Numbered from the stretch's first letter, positions 52,088 to 61,022 are shown. The stretch is 64,000 bases of DNA from Bradyrhizobium prioriisuperbiae (GCF_032397745.1 NZ_CP135921.1:7056501-7120500), one strand, 5' to 3'. Notes: a model not told the origin generated them from the letters alone. A program made the numbers and translations.

Positions 52088-53398
52088 ATGAGCATTGCGC
52101 AGCAGGTGGCGACGGCGCCGCCGCAACTCGATCATTTGAGCGCACGGGAAAAGGTGGTGTTCGCCAAGATCGCCTGGCGCATCCTGCCGCTGCTCAGCCT
52201 CGCCTACATCATCAACTTCATCGACCGCAACAATGTCGGCTTCGCCGGCCTCACCATGATCAAGGACGTGGGGCTGACCCCGGCGCAGTTCGGTTTCGGC
52301 GTCGGCATCCTCTCGGCCGGCTATTGCCTGTTCGAGGTTCCCAGCAACATCGCGCTGTACAAGTTCGGCGCGCGGCGCTGGCTGGCGCGGATCATGATCA
52401 GCTGGGGGCTGATCTCGATGGCGACGCTGTTCACCGTCGGCCCCTATAGTTTCTACGGCCTGCGTTTCCTGCTGGGCGCGGCAGAGGCCGGCTTCTTCCC
52501 CGGCGCGGCCTTCTATTTGACCCTTTGGTTTCCCGCGGAATATCGCGCGCGGATCTACGCCTGGTTCCTGATCAGCATACCGGCCTCGACATTCGTGGCG
52601 GGGCCGCTGTCCAGCCTGCTGCTCGAGCTCGACCAGGCGCTGGGGCTTGCCGGCTGGCAGTGGCTGTTCCTGTGTGAAGGCCTTCCAGCCGTGATCGTCG
52701 GCGTGCTGTTGCTGTTCTGGCTGTCGGACCGGCCCTCGAGCGCGGCCTGGCTCAGCGACGAGGAGAAGGCCATTGTCGCCGGGCGCATCGGCGCCGAAAA
52801 GAAGGAGCGCGAGCGGCACAATATCTGGCAGAGTATCAGGGATCCGCGGGTGCTGATCCTGGCGCTGAACCAGTTCACCTTCCTGGTCGGCTCCTATGGC
52901 GTGGTGATTTTCCTGCCGCTGATCCTGAAGCAGCAGAATTTTTCCAACTTCACCGTCGGCTTTCTCGCCGCCGTCCCCGCGCTGATCGCCTGCGTCGCCA
53001 TGATCTACTGGGCCGGCGTGGTCGACCGCAGCGGCAAGAAGATCGACCACCTGATCTACACGTGTTTGTTGTCGTCGGCCGGCATGGTGATCGCCGTCTA
53101 TGCGCCGACCTTCATCATTCCCTTCCTCGGGCTCACGGCGGTGCTGGTCGGCACCAGCACGGCGCGCGCCATTCTCTGGACCATCCCGACGCGCTTTCTG
53201 TCAGGGATCGGCGCCGCCGCCGGCCTCGCTTTCATCAACTCGGTGGGCACGCTCGGCGGCTTTGTCGGTCCCTTCATCATGGGCTGGACCCGCGGCGAGA
53301 CCGGCTCCTACAACGTCGGCCTGCTGGTGCTGGCCGGCTTCATGGTGGTATCGATGCTGCTGGGGCTGTCGCTCAAGCTGTTCATCAAGAACGAGTGA
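52088..53398 (+). CDS. MFS transporter, anion:cation symporter (ACS) family
   Basis: GGGAGCGGAAC precedes the ATG. The 436-residue protein has 12 predicted helices, with LLSLAYIINFIDRNNVGFAGLTM in helix 1, AGYCLFEVPSNIALYKFGARRW, and YGLRFLLGAAEAGFFPGAAFYLTLWFP in helices 4-5, all ACS hallmarks. ACS proteins import sugar acids, tartrate, phthalate and similar anions. It is the third gene of the operon with two dehydrogenases and is the probable substrate importer of the locus. Confidence 0.93.
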   Translation: MSIAQQVATAPPQLDHLSAREKVVFAKIAWRILPLLSLAYIINFIDRNNVGFAGLTMIKDVGLTPAQFGFGVGILSAGYCLFEVPSNIALYKFGARRWLARIMISWGLISMATLFTVGPYSFYGLRFLLGAAEAGFFPGAAFYLTLWFPAEYRARIYAWFLISIPASTFVAGPLSSLLLELDQALGLAGWQWLFLCEGLPAVIVGVLLLFWLSDRPSSAAWLSDEEKAIVAGRIGAEKKERERHNIWQSIRDPRVLILALNQFTFLVGSYGVVIFLPLILKQQNFSNFTVGFLAAVPALIACVAMIYWAGVVDRSGKKIDHLIYTCLLSSAGMVIAVYAPTFIIPFLGLTAVLVGTSTARAILWTIPTRFLSGIGAAAGLAFINSVGTLGGFVGPFIMGWTRGETGSYNVGLLVLAGFMVVSMLLGLSLKLFIKNE

Positions 53399-53417
53399 AA
53401 CGAAAAAGAGCCGGAGG

Positions 53418-53852
53418 CTATTTCGTCCCGGTCATGTCCGGATAGATCACCAGCAGAGCCGTGCCGGCCGCCTCTTTCAAGGCGTCGAGCGAGCGCTCGC
53501 CGGTGTTGGCGCAATCCAGCAACGCAGTCGCGACAAAGGTCCGCACCTGATTTTGACCGACCGGCACGTCCCGACAGATGTCGTCAAGCACCTGGCGCAT
53601 CAGTGCCAGGGTTTCAGTATCAAATGGCATGCCGCGTCTATAAGGGACCGCGGCGGCCGCTTCTGTGATCCAGATCACATTTTGGGGAAACACACGCTGT
53701 GCGCGCATGTAAGCGGGTAACCTCGTTGCCATGCCGTTGGCGCATATCACACGTCCGTAATCACCGGGACGTAGCCTGAACTTTTCGCCGCGCCGCACGC
53801 ACGAAAGAGCGTTGGGACACAACAATTTAAGTGCCGGATCGCTCTCCTCCAT
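53418..53852 (-). CDS. Hypothetical cytoplasmic protein
   Basis: The ATG at 53852 is chosen so the gene does not overlap the small plus-strand frame; a GTG at 53951 would add 33 residues. Neither has a strong ribosome site. The sequence LLCPNALSCVRRGEKFRLRPGDYGRVICANGM followed by AYMRAQRVFPQNVIWITEAA has paired Cys residues, but no known domain was recognised. The C-terminal half is helical (MRQVLDDICRDVP, VATALLDCANTGERSLDAL). Codon use is like its neighbours. It is convergent with the MFS gene, 19 bases away. The function is unknown. Confidence 0.6.
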   Translation of the reverse strand: MEESDPALKLLCPNALSCVRRGEKFRLRPGDYGRVICANGMATRLPAYMRAQRVFPQNVIWITEAAAAVPYRRGMPFDTETLALMRQVLDDICRDVPVGQNQVRTFVATALLDCANTGERSLDALKEAAGTALLVIYPDMTGTK

Positions 53853-53892
53853 TCGTACGAGCAGCTCGTGCCGGTGACCAGCGGACCCAAAG

Positions 53893-54096
53893 ATGATGAT
53901 CAAGACCACTCTGTTATTTTTTGGCCTGCTCGGCACCGGCCTCTCAGTCACCCATCATTACGAGGCGTTTCGCGCGCGCGACCTGCACTCGATTCAGAAG
54001 CAGGAAACGGCGAACCCCATCAAGACGGCATGCCGGTTGAAAGCAAGCCACGACTCGTCGCGCCTGCAGAACATCGAACAGTTAGCATCGCGGTGA
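53893..54096 (+). CDS. Possible small exported peptide (67 aa)
   Basis: The frame starts MMIKTTLLFFGLLGTGLSV, a good signal-peptide or membrane segment, followed by a polar tail. No strong ribosome site precedes it, and it overlaps any longer version of the opposite-strand gene. It could be a genuine small membrane protein or chance. Confidence 0.35.
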   Translation: MMIKTTLLFFGLLGTGLSVTHHYEAFRARDLHSIQKQETANPIKTACRLKASHDSSRLQNIEQLASR

Positions 54097-54106
54097 ACGC
54101 TTGCCC

Positions 54107-54185
54107 GTAGCCCGGGTGAGCGGAGCGACACCCGGGATTTTCACACCGATCCCACCCCGGATATCGCTGCACTCATCCGGGCTAC
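54107..54185. repeat. Dispersed palindromic repeat, family A
   Basis: Ends GTAGCCCGGGTGAGCGGAGC and GCACTCATCCGGGCTAC. It lies just before the end of the minus-strand gene at 54202. Confidence 0.85.
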
Positions 54186-54201
54186 GCTCCCAACACTTTG
54201 C

Positions 54202-54558
54202 TCACTCCTCGTCCGACGGCAATCTGAGACGGATGTCGGAGCTGCCCACCGTGCCGTGGTCCATGGTCACGATGGCCACGTCGGCAACCCGCAACGATCC
54301 CGGCCGCTCATAGATGTAGGTCAGATGCGAGGGAGAACTGAGCTCCGGGGTGACGATGAAATCTCCAGAGCGGATCACCCTGGAAATCAGCTTCAGCACC
54401 TCGGTGTTTTTCAGCTCCGCGCGCAGCAGGCTGTCCAGCAGAACCGCCAGCGTGGTGCCGTTGGTCAGCATGTAGCGCGCGTTGATGTCGCCATGGACAT
54501 GCCGCAGCGCGCGGACAATCGCCGCGACAGTATCCGGATCGTTGAGCCACGCAGCCAT
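54202..54558 (-). CDS. Hypothetical protein (118 aa)
   Basis: The ATG at 54558 has GGGA four bases upstream. The product, MAAWLNDPDTVAAIVRALRH onward, is a compact protein with an N-terminal helical half and a C-terminal beta half (GDFIVTPELSSPSHLTYIYE, VADVAIVTMDHGTVGSSDIRL). No signal peptide or known motif is seen. It stands alone, between repeats and a 376-base gap. Confidence 0.6.
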   Translation of the reverse strand: MAAWLNDPDTVAAIVRALRHVHGDINARYMLTNGTTLAVLLDSLLRAELKNTEVLKLISRVIRSGDFIVTPELSSPSHLTYIYERPGSLRVADVAIVTMDHGTVGSSDIRLRLPSDEE

Positions 54559-54934
54559 TGTCCCATCATGGTTGCAGCCCCCGCTGCGAGACCATGCAGA
54601 TTCTGCGCTGTTTGACCAGCCTGAGCGCAGACTGGCTAACATATTTCAGCGCCCTGCCTCCAACTCCGAGCCCTCTCGCTGATGTTTTCAAAACCATCGG
54701 TGCATTGCAACACGCGCGGCCACCAGCGGATGCAGCCGCCTCGCACGGGACGACATCTTGAACGTTAATCTAAAATGCCCGGTATCACGTTTAGAAACCG
54801 CGCCACGGCCGCGAACGAAGCGAGGCGTTACCGCGAACAGCATCGGACCGAGCGCTCATCGACGCCGTGAACTGCGAGATGCCAGTAAGAGGTTGCCGTG
54901 ATCCGGCCCAACTCGTTAAGGCGATGCCGCAAGC
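54559..54934. other. 376-base intergenic region without a recognised gene
   Basis: It lies between two minus-strand genes. Short frames are present, but none has a ribosome site or recognisable product, and no clear palindrome was found. It must contain the promoter of the 54202-54558 gene. Confidence 0.45.
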
Positions 54935-55720
54935 TTACGGCGCCACCTTCGCGTTGGCCGATCCGCCGCTGTCGAGGGCGCGGCGCACGGTGCCGTCCGT
55001 CTTGGCGTCCTGCAGGAATTGCGCCGCCCACGCTTTGGCCACAGTTCGCCCTTTTGGCACGACCACCACTACGCCGGTGGACTGGATCACGCCGTCCAGC
55101 ACCCGCGTGCCCGACAACTTGCGCGCAAGATCTTCCACGGCCTCCGTCCCCATCGCCAGCGCATCGAGCTGTCCCTGGCCGATCAGTTCGGCCGCCGCGT
55201 CGGCCTTTTCGAACTTCGTCAGGGTGGCGTGTTGCAAGGTCCTCGTCAGGGTGCGCGACGTCGCGGTACCTTCGATGCAGCCGACCCGCACGCCGGTACG
55301 ATCGACCTGCGCGTTGGCGCTGATATCGGAGCCGGCGCGCACCAGATAACTGCTGGTGTAGGCCACATAGGCGGGCCCGTGGTCCACCATCACCTCGCGC
55401 CGAGCCTCGGCGGGAATGAACGAGATATCCCAGGCGTCCGTGTCGCCGGCGGCTGCGATCTCGTCCGAACTGCGGTATTCGACCAGTTGCAGCGGCACGC
55501 CCAGCCGGCCTGCCGCTGCTTTGCCGAGCTCGACGGTGACGCCGCGGGGCTTGCCGCTGGCGGGATCGCGCGTCGCCCAGAACGCCGATGCCGCGGGACC
55601 GACCGCAACCGCCACCCGCAGCGAGCCGGTGGGCGCGATCTCGCGCACGCCCTCCGCGCGCGCACCGACAGCGACGAGTGCCGAGCCCAGGACCAAAGCA
55701 AGCAAACTGCGTTGCAACAC
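54935..55720 (-). CDS. ABC transporter substrate-binding protein (amino-acid type), orphan
   Basis: The GTG at 55720 has GGAGGT five bases upstream and places a signal peptide at the N-terminus (RSLLALVLGSALVAVGARAEG); the product has 261 residues. The type-2 binding fold reads IAPTGSLRVAVAVGPAASAFW, PRGVTVELGKAAAGRLGVPLQLVEY, WDISFIPAEARREVMVDHGP and VDRTGVRVGCIEGTATSRTL. It resembles polar amino-acid binding proteins. No transporter genes are adjacent. Co-transcription with the TolB-like gene 55 bases upstream is possible. Confidence 0.88.
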   Translation of the reverse strand: MLQRSLLALVLGSALVAVGARAEGVREIAPTGSLRVAVAVGPAASAFWATRDPASGKPRGVTVELGKAAAGRLGVPLQLVEYRSSDEIAAAGDTDAWDISFIPAEARREVMVDHGPAYVAYTSSYLVRAGSDISANAQVDRTGVRVGCIEGTATSRTLTRTLQHATLTKFEKADAAAELIGQGQLDALAMGTEAVEDLARKLSGTRVLDGVIQSTGVVVVVPKGRTVAKAWAAQFLQDAKTDGTVRRALDSGGSANAKVAP

Positions 55721-55775
55721 GGCGCACCTCCAGGAAAGGCGATCATACCATGCGCCGACTGCGCCATCGCAAGGG

Positions 55776-56315
55776 TTACGATGGATCACCGTTTGTCCGC
55801 TCGAAGATCTCGCCGGCAATGATGCGGGCCAGGCGCTGCCAGTCGTCGAGATCCGCCTTGTAGGTTTGCCCGGTCACCTGCCACCGCGTAGCCACCAGCC
55901 ACAGGCGAAAGGCCACACCCATCCGGGTGTCGGTAATCTCCGATACCTGTCCCGCGACCAGAACGGAGACATAGAGTGATCGCCAGTCGTCCGGCTGTGG
56001 AATATCGTCGAAAGCCACCTGCCTGGTGTTGACCTCGTCGGTATCGACGATGTGGAACGGACCGCTGGCCCGGAGCAGAAGTCGAATCTCGCGCGAGATA
56101 TCAAGTGCGGTTTGCGCGAGCCGTGGCGTTGTCGCAACGAAATCGGGAATCGCAAGTTTCAGCGGTGGTAGCGGTGTTACGGTCTCGAAATTGGGGATTG
56201 GTCCACGAATCATCCCGCGGCCGGTCTTCGCGGCGCTCGCGGCCGACAGCAGAACGCTGGTGAATCCAGCGGCACCGACGGCAAGCGCGCGGCGTCGCGT
56301 CAATCGCGTGAGCAC
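55776..56315 (-). CDS. TolB N-terminal-domain-only protein
   Basis: The protein has 179 residues with a Tat-like signal (LTRRRALAVGAAGFTSVLLS, ending ASAAK). The mature part follows the TolB N-domain: PLKLAIPDFVATTPRLAQTALDISREIRLLLRASGPFHIVD, DDWRSLYVSVLVAGQVSEI, VAFRLWLVATRWQVTGQTY and WQRLARIIAGEIFERTNGD. In full TolB (about 430 residues) the sequence GEKG then leads into a six-bladed propeller. Here the frame stops four codons after the equivalent point, so the propeller is absent. It may be a domain duplicate, a decayed gene or an adapted periplasmic adaptor. The real tolB is expected elsewhere. Confidence 0.8.
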   Translation of the reverse strand: MLTRLTRRRALAVGAAGFTSVLLSAASAAKTGRGMIRGPIPNFETVTPLPPLKLAIPDFVATTPRLAQTALDISREIRLLLRASGPFHIVDTDEVNTRQVAFDDIPQPDDWRSLYVSVLVAGQVSEITDTRMGVAFRLWLVATRWQVTGQTYKADLDDWQRLARIIAGEIFERTNGDPS

Positions 56316-56510
56316 GAATGGACCTCCATTGCGCCATCGAGCACACCCTTGAAACCAGAGGTCGAAAACATCCCGGTTCCTTTGTCAGTCCCACCTCTGT
56401 CAACGCCCGTAACTGAACTTTCCGCTCAAAATGAGACGCATTGGCAATTTCCGGATGGGGTAACGGTGACGGTGCATTAAATTTGGCTGACCTTCGGCAG
56501 CCAGATCAAA

Positions 56511-56531
56511 TGACAGTTTAATGCACTGTCA
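56511..56531. repeat. Small inverted repeat TGACAGT-N7-ACTGTCA
   Basis: A perfect 7-base dyad lies about 200 bases upstream of the TolB-like gene's start. It may be an operator; no target is clear. GGTGCATTAAATTTGG and CAGTTTAATGCACTG near it share a TTAATGCAC element in opposite orientation. Confidence 0.35.
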
Positions 56532-56637
56532 TCATAATCGAAGCTTGGAAGCTTGGGCTTGAGCCGATGCGATGAGGGGGCGGCGAGCGATTGAGGTTTG
56601 CATGGCGCGGATCATCCCCACTCCGTCATTGCCCGCG

Positions 56638-56825
56638 TTAAGAATTGAAGCATCTCGCCACTCTCGGTGTCATGCCCCACGAAAGCGGGGCATCCAGTAT
56701 CCGGGAGCGGGCAAGATGAGAAGAATGCATCAGCAAAGCCCAGTGGCTGCCGCGTCGGACGCCGCCATTTAAGCCGCTGGCGTCACCACCTACTGGGTCC
56801 CCGGTCAAGCCGGGGGACGACACTG
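56638..56825. repeat. Dispersed repeat, family E, with two hairpins
   Basis: It begins TTAAGAATTGAAGCATCTCG, shared with 26177. Hairpins are ATGCCCC-ACGAAAGC-GGGGCAT and TCCCCGGTCAAGCCGGGGGA. The inner 100 bases have no recognised content. Confidence 0.6.
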
Positions 56826-56865
56826 AGAATGACGAACCGCTCTCCGTTGTTCTGAATCTCCCCCC

Positions 56866-57657
56866 TCACACGATCTGCATCCGCTCCGCCAGCAGGCGGC
56901 GGCGTTGGTCGCGGGTTTGTTCGGGTTGCGCGGTGACCAGCTTGTCGAGGTCGTGCAATTCGCTGGGCACATAATAATGCACCTTGTCGCCGTGATAGGC
57001 GGCCCACACCGCGTCCGCCACGGCGCTCGGCGGCGACAGCCGCCAGAGGCCTTCTGCCGGCAGATGATCCCGCATCTCCTGCGACACCAGCGGCGTGTCG
57101 ATCCAGCCCGGCAGCACGTCGGCGCAGCGAATGCCCAGGCGAGCAAGCTCGACCGACAGCGCCTCGGTAAAGCCCTTCACCGCATGCTTGGTGGCGGAAT
57201 AGACCGAGATGCGCGCCGCGCCGAAGATCGCGGAGGCCGACGAGGTGGAGAAGCACAGCGCATTCGGCGTCGCCTTCAACAGCGGCATCGCGGCGTGCAC
57301 GCCGCTGAGCACGCCAATCAGATTGATGTTGACGATCCTGAGCACATCCTCCCACGCCATCTCGTCGTAGAAACCGCCGAGGCCAATGCCCGCATTGTTG
57401 AACAGGATGTCCATCCGCCCGCCGGTGGCGCGGCCGAACGCGGCGATGGTGTCGAGATAGGCGGCGCGATCGCAAACATCGAGCCGCTGGAACAGTCCGG
57501 CATTGCCGCCGAGTTCGTCCTTGAGGGTCGTGAGACCGTCGTCATTGACGTCGTAACAGCCGACGAACCAGCCATGGCCGGCGAAGAGTTTGGCGGTCTC
57601 CCGCCCCATGCCCGAGGCCGCGCCGGTGATGAAGATCGATTTGCGTTCTGTCGTCAT
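56866..57657 (-). CDS. SDR-family oxidoreductase
   Basis: The ATG at 57657 overlaps the monooxygenase stop (GTGATGA), giving 263 residues. The dinucleotide site is IFITGAASGMGRETAKLF; then ILFNNAGIGLGGFYDE, FSTSSASAIFG (Ser) and YSATKHAVKGFTEAL (Tyr, Lys). The classical short-chain dehydrogenase fold oxidises or reduces a hydroxyl or ketone. Translation coupling to a Baeyer-Villiger-type monooxygenase suggests it makes the ketone that the partner oxygenates, a known arrangement in ketone and steroid breakdown. Confidence 0.92.
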   Translation of the reverse strand: MTTERKSIFITGAASGMGRETAKLFAGHGWFVGCYDVNDDGLTTLKDELGGNAGLFQRLDVCDRAAYLDTIAAFGRATGGRMDILFNNAGIGLGGFYDEMAWEDVLRIVNINLIGVLSGVHAAMPLLKATPNALCFSTSSASAIFGAARISVYSATKHAVKGFTEALSVELARLGIRCADVLPGWIDTPLVSQEMRDHLPAEGLWRLSPPSAVADAVWAAYHGDKVHYYVPSELHDLDKLVTAQPEQTRDQRRRLLAERMQIV

Positions 57658-59462
57658 CACGCCACCTCCACTGTGGTGCGCGCGAACGCGAGCCCTTCGC
57701 AATCCCCCGCCTTGCGCCAGTTTTCGAGCACGGCGATGAACGCCGCGGGTCCCCGGCCATAGACGCCGTTCTGGATGTTGAGTTTCGAGAGCTGGCCCTC
57801 GGCATTGTAATAGCCGGGCGTACACTCCTCCTGGTAGGCGCGGCGCAACACACCGGCCTTCATGATCACCTCGGTCCAGGCGGCTTCGCCCTCTGGGGTC
57901 GGCTCCACCGCATCGCTATCCTCGGAGAGGCAGCGCTCGACGATATAGGCGATGTGGCGCGCCTGCTCGCTCAGCATGTGCGGGAAGTTCGGTGCCAGGC
58001 CCGATTGAAGCGTCGAGACGATGAAGCAGTTGGGGAAATCCCGCGTCATCAGGCCGTGCAGCGTCCTGGCGCCGCCGCTCCACTTCTGGGTCAGCGTCAG
58101 CCCGCCGCGCCCGCGTATCTCAAGCCCCGAGCGCCGCTCGTAGGAGGTGCCGACCTCGAAGCCGGTGGCGAAAATCAGACAATCCAGCGGATACTCGCGC
58201 CCCGCCACCACCACGCCCGCCGGCGTGATGCGCTCGACGCCCTGCCCCGCGGTGTCCACCAGCGTGACATTGTCGCGGTTGAACATGTCGAGATATTCGT
58301 CATGGAAACACGGCCGCTTGCAGAATTGCTTGTACCAGGGCTTTAGTGCCTCGGCGGTGGCCGGATCGCGCACCACGGCGTCGACCCGCCCGCGCACCTG
58401 CTCCATCTTGGTGAAGTCGGCCAGTTGCATCGCCTGCATCAGATCGCCGCCGCCCGCGTGTGGTCCGCGCTGCACCAGCTTCATGATGTCGGTCCAGCCG
58501 TCGCGGACCAGGTCCTCGTCCTGGGGAATGCCGGAGACGAGATTGTTGAAATTCTCCATCCGCCGCTGCTGCCAGCCCGGCGTCAGTTGCGCCGCCCAGG
58601 CGGGATCGGTCGGCGCATTGGCGCGCACGTCGATCGAGGACGGCGTGCGCTGGAAGATGAAAAGCTCCCTGGCACTCTCGGCCAGATGCGGCGCGCACTG
58701 GATCGCGGTGGCGCCGGTGCCGAGCAGGCCGACGCGCTTGTCACGGAGATTGTCGAGCCCGCCGAGCGACGAGCCGCCGGTATAGGCATAGTCCCAGCGG
58801 CTGGTGTGGAAGGAAAACCCGGCAAAGCTTTCCACGCCGGGAATGCCCGGCAGCTTCGGCCGGTTCAGCGGCCCCGTGGTCATCACCACAAAACGCGTGG
58901 TGATGCGATCGCCGCGGCTGGTACCGATGGTCCAGCGCGCCGCCGCGTCGTCCCAGTCCATCGCTTTGACTTCGGTCTGGAACAGCGCATCGCCATACAG
59001 ATCGAAGTGCCGGCCGATCGCTTGGGTGTGCGCCAGGATCTCCGGCGCCTTGGCGTATTTCTCTGATGGCATCGCGCCGAGCTCTTCCAGCAGCGGCATG
59101 TAGATGTAGGATTCGATGTCGCAGGCGGCGCCGGGATAACGGTTCCAGTACCAGGTGCCGCCGAAATCGCCGCCCTTCTCGATGATGCGGATGCGCTTCA
59201 GCCCGGCTTCGCGCAGCCGCGCCGCCGTGATCAGCCCGCCGAAACCGCCGCCGATCACCACCACATCGACCGCGTCATTCACCGGCGCACGGCTGAAGCC
59301 GGCATCGACATAGGGATCCTCGGCATAATGGGCGAGTTCGCCCGCGATCTCGCGATATTGTTGATCGCCATCCGGCCGCAGCCGCCGCTCGCGCTCGGCA
59401 CGGTATCTGGCGCGCAACTGCTCCGGATCGAAGGACGGTGTGTTGGACGAAACATCTGACAT
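57657..59462 (-). CDS. Flavin-dependent Baeyer-Villiger-type monooxygenase
   Basis: The protein has 601 residues. FAD site VVVIGGGFGGLITAARLREAG is followed by GGTWYWNRYPGAACDIESYIY. The Baeyer-Villiger fingerprint is seen as FAGFSFHTSRWDYAY, and the NADP site as RVGLLGTGATAIQCAPHLA. The family inserts oxygen next to a ketone to form an ester or lactone using NADPH. The extra N-terminal about 75 residues match the longer (about 600) cyclopentadecanone/acetone-type enzymes. It precedes the coupled SDR gene and is divergent from an AraC-type regulator gene. Confidence 0.93.
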   Translation of the reverse strand: MSDVSSNTPSFDPEQLRARYRAERERRLRPDGDQQYREIAGELAHYAEDPYVDAGFSRAPVNDAVDVVVIGGGFGGLITAARLREAGLKRIRIIEKGGDFGGTWYWNRYPGAACDIESYIYMPLLEELGAMPSEKYAKAPEILAHTQAIGRHFDLYGDALFQTEVKAMDWDDAAARWTIGTSRGDRITTRFVVMTTGPLNRPKLPGIPGVESFAGFSFHTSRWDYAYTGGSSLGGLDNLRDKRVGLLGTGATAIQCAPHLAESARELFIFQRTPSSIDVRANAPTDPAWAAQLTPGWQQRRMENFNNLVSGIPQDEDLVRDGWTDIMKLVQRGPHAGGGDLMQAMQLADFTKMEQVRGRVDAVVRDPATAEALKPWYKQFCKRPCFHDEYLDMFNRDNVTLVDTAGQGVERITPAGVVVAGREYPLDCLIFATGFEVGTSYERRSGLEIRGRGGLTLTQKWSGGARTLHGLMTRDFPNCFIVSTLQSGLAPNFPHMLSEQARHIAYIVERCLSEDSDAVEPTPEGEAAWTEVIMKAGVLRRAYQEECTPGYYNAEGQLSKLNIQNGVYGRGPAAFIAVLENWRKAGDCEGLAFARTTVEVA

Positions 59463-59774
59463 GGGGCGCGTCTCTCCAGGCGTGCGTTTCCAAAGTGCGG
59501 CGTCGGCCCGGCCTTGTGTCCGGCGGGTCCGCTTTGCTTGGGCACATTAAGGCCCCCGCGACGGCAAATGTCCGTGACACCATCCGCCAAATAGATGACA
59601 TTAGGCGCCAGACGAGGCGGATTTTCGTGGCGGGAGATGACAAGATGAGGGCGATCGGCCGTGGTGTCGTAGCCCGGGTGAGCGCAGCGACACCCGGGAA
59701 ATCCAGGCAAAGCCGTCCCGCATATCGCTCCGCTCATGCGGGCTACAGGCCCCTTCTCAAACACTAAGGCTCCC
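59463..59774. other. 312-base divergent intergenic region
   Basis: It holds the monooxygenase promoter and, next to the AraC gene, a family A repeat (59669-59746). GACAAGATGAGGGCGATCGG and the ATCATTT-like AT-rich segment near 59590 are the only other features. No gene is seen. Confidence 0.45.
59669..59746. repeat. Dispersed palindromic repeat, family A
   Basis: Ends GTAGCCCGGGTGAGCGCAGC and CCGCTCATGCGGGCTAC. It ends 28 bases before the AraC-type start, so it lies in the 5' leader or promoter of that gene rather than after a stop. Confidence 0.85.
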
Positions 59775-60758
59775 ATGTCCGCCCTCACCATGACCTCGAC
59801 CTGGATGAACGCGGTGCTGGACGGCATGGCGCGGGAGGGGCTGGATCGCGCCGCGCTGACCGCTGACATCCGCGGCTTCAGCGGCGGGCGCATTGCGGGC
59901 AGCGCGCGCATCGAAGTCTCGCTGGCGCGGCTGATCTGGCGGCGCGCGGCCGAGCTGAGTTCCGATCCGCTGCTGGGTGTGAAGATCGGCAGCCAGCTGC
60001 CGCTGCAGGCCGGCCATGTGATGACCATCATCCGCATCCACAGCGCAACCTTGCGCGACTTCCTCACCGCGATGGCGCGTTACCAGCCGCTGCTGAGCGA
60101 GGCCGGGCGTTACCGCATGACGCCGACGCGGCGCGGGCTGCGGCTGACTTATGTGTCGGCCGCAGCCGCGATCGCGCCGCATCCGCTACAGATCGATTCC
60201 GGCCTCGCGGCGCTGGTGAGTTATGGCCCGCGGCCGCAGCTCGTGCGTCTGATCGGCCGCGGCAACCAGGACCCCGCGCCGCAGGCACAATGGCTCAACT
60301 GCCCCGTCGCCTTCGGCGCCACCCAGGCGCAGGTGGACTATGACCACGCGGCGCTGACTGCGCGCACCGAGGGCACCGACCCGGCGCTGCTGGCACTCAA
60401 CCTCGCTTATGCGGATTCGCTCTTGGCCGCGCACCGCCCCCTCGACGCGCTCTGCGACAGCGTGCGCGCCGCGATCGGCCGCCGCGGCCTGCACCACGCC
60501 ACCGTGGAGAGCGTGGCGCGCGACATCGGCTGCTCGCCGCGCACCCTGCAGCGGCGCCTCGCCGGCGCAGGCTCCAGCTTCAAGGCGATCTTCGACAGCC
60601 ACCGCATGGAGGAAGCGCACATCCTGCTGTCGAAGTCGCACGCCAGCATCGCCGAGATCGGCGAGCGCCTGGGCTATTCGGAATCCAGCGCCTTCTCCCG
60701 CGCGGTCACCAGCTGGTGGGGGCAATCGCCACGGGCGTTACGGAAGGCGCAGGCGTGA
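59775..60758 (+). CDS. AraC-family regulator (OruR/ArgR-like N-terminal domain)
   Basis: The ATG at 59775 has AAGG five bases upstream; the product has 327 residues. The N-terminal two thirds form the arabinose-binding-like domain of the OruR group (AAELSSDPLLGVKIGSQL, RYQPLLSEAGRYRM). The C-terminal helix-turn-helix pair is TVESVARDIGCSPRTLQRRLAGAGSSF and SIAEIGERLGYSESSAFSRAVTSWWGQSPRALR. Members of this type commonly activate monooxygenase operons; the divergent monooxygenase/SDR genes are the likely target. Confidence 0.9.
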   Translation: MSALTMTSTWMNAVLDGMAREGLDRAALTADIRGFSGGRIAGSARIEVSLARLIWRRAAELSSDPLLGVKIGSQLPLQAGHVMTIIRIHSATLRDFLTAMARYQPLLSEAGRYRMTPTRRGLRLTYVSAAAAIAPHPLQIDSGLAALVSYGPRPQLVRLIGRGNQDPAPQAQWLNCPVAFGATQAQVDYDHAALTARTEGTDPALLALNLAYADSLLAAHRPLDALCDSVRAAIGRRGLHHATVESVARDIGCSPRTLQRRLAGAGSSFKAIFDSHRMEEAHILLSKSHASIAEIGERLGYSESSAFSRAVTSWWGQSPRALRKAQA

Positions 60759-60827
60759 GGATGATTCAACTCGCGATCAACAGCATTAGACGTCTAGAGC
60801 GTGATGGATTTGAAGTTGAGCCATATT

Positions 60828-60942
60828 CCGTCATCCTGAGGTGCGCGCTCTTGCGCGCCTCGAAGGATGAACGGCCCCAGAATAGCCGCTCGGGCCGTCG
60901 CCCTTCGAGGGCCATGCTGCGCATGGCCACCTCAGGGTGACG
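60828..60942. repeat. Long dispersed inverted repeat, family B
   Basis: Ends CCGTCATCCTGAGGTGCG and GGCCACCTCAGGGTGACGG with the internal CCTCGAAGGATGAACGGCC and GGCCGTCGCCCTTCGAGGGCC. It is the copy closest to 30880-31020. Confidence 0.88.
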
Positions 60943-60990
60943 GATCACATAGATCGAACCTCAACTCACCATGCTCTAGGAAAACTCCCC

Positions 60991-61022
60991 CTAGCCTGGG
61001 TGAGCGCAGCGATACCCGGGTC
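60991..61022. repeat. Half copy of family A repeat
   Basis: CTAGCCTGGGTGAGCGCAGC-GATACCCGGG matches the left half of family A, but the right half is missing. It is a truncated element. Confidence 0.65.

Larger units (their letters stand above)
56316..56865. other. 550-base intergenic region with repeats
   Basis: It contains an isolated dyad (56511-56531) and a dispersed repeat of family E (56638-56825). No gene is supported; the small frames here lack ribosome sites and family features. Confidence 0.5.

Noticed and set aside
56572..56855. Small frames in the 56316-56865 gap
   Set aside because: They lie in a dispersed repeat and have no ribosome site or family features.
20507..61022. CRISPR array from repeated intergenic elements
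   Set aside because: Copies are dispersed kilobases apart, long and palindromic, without regular spacers or cas genes.
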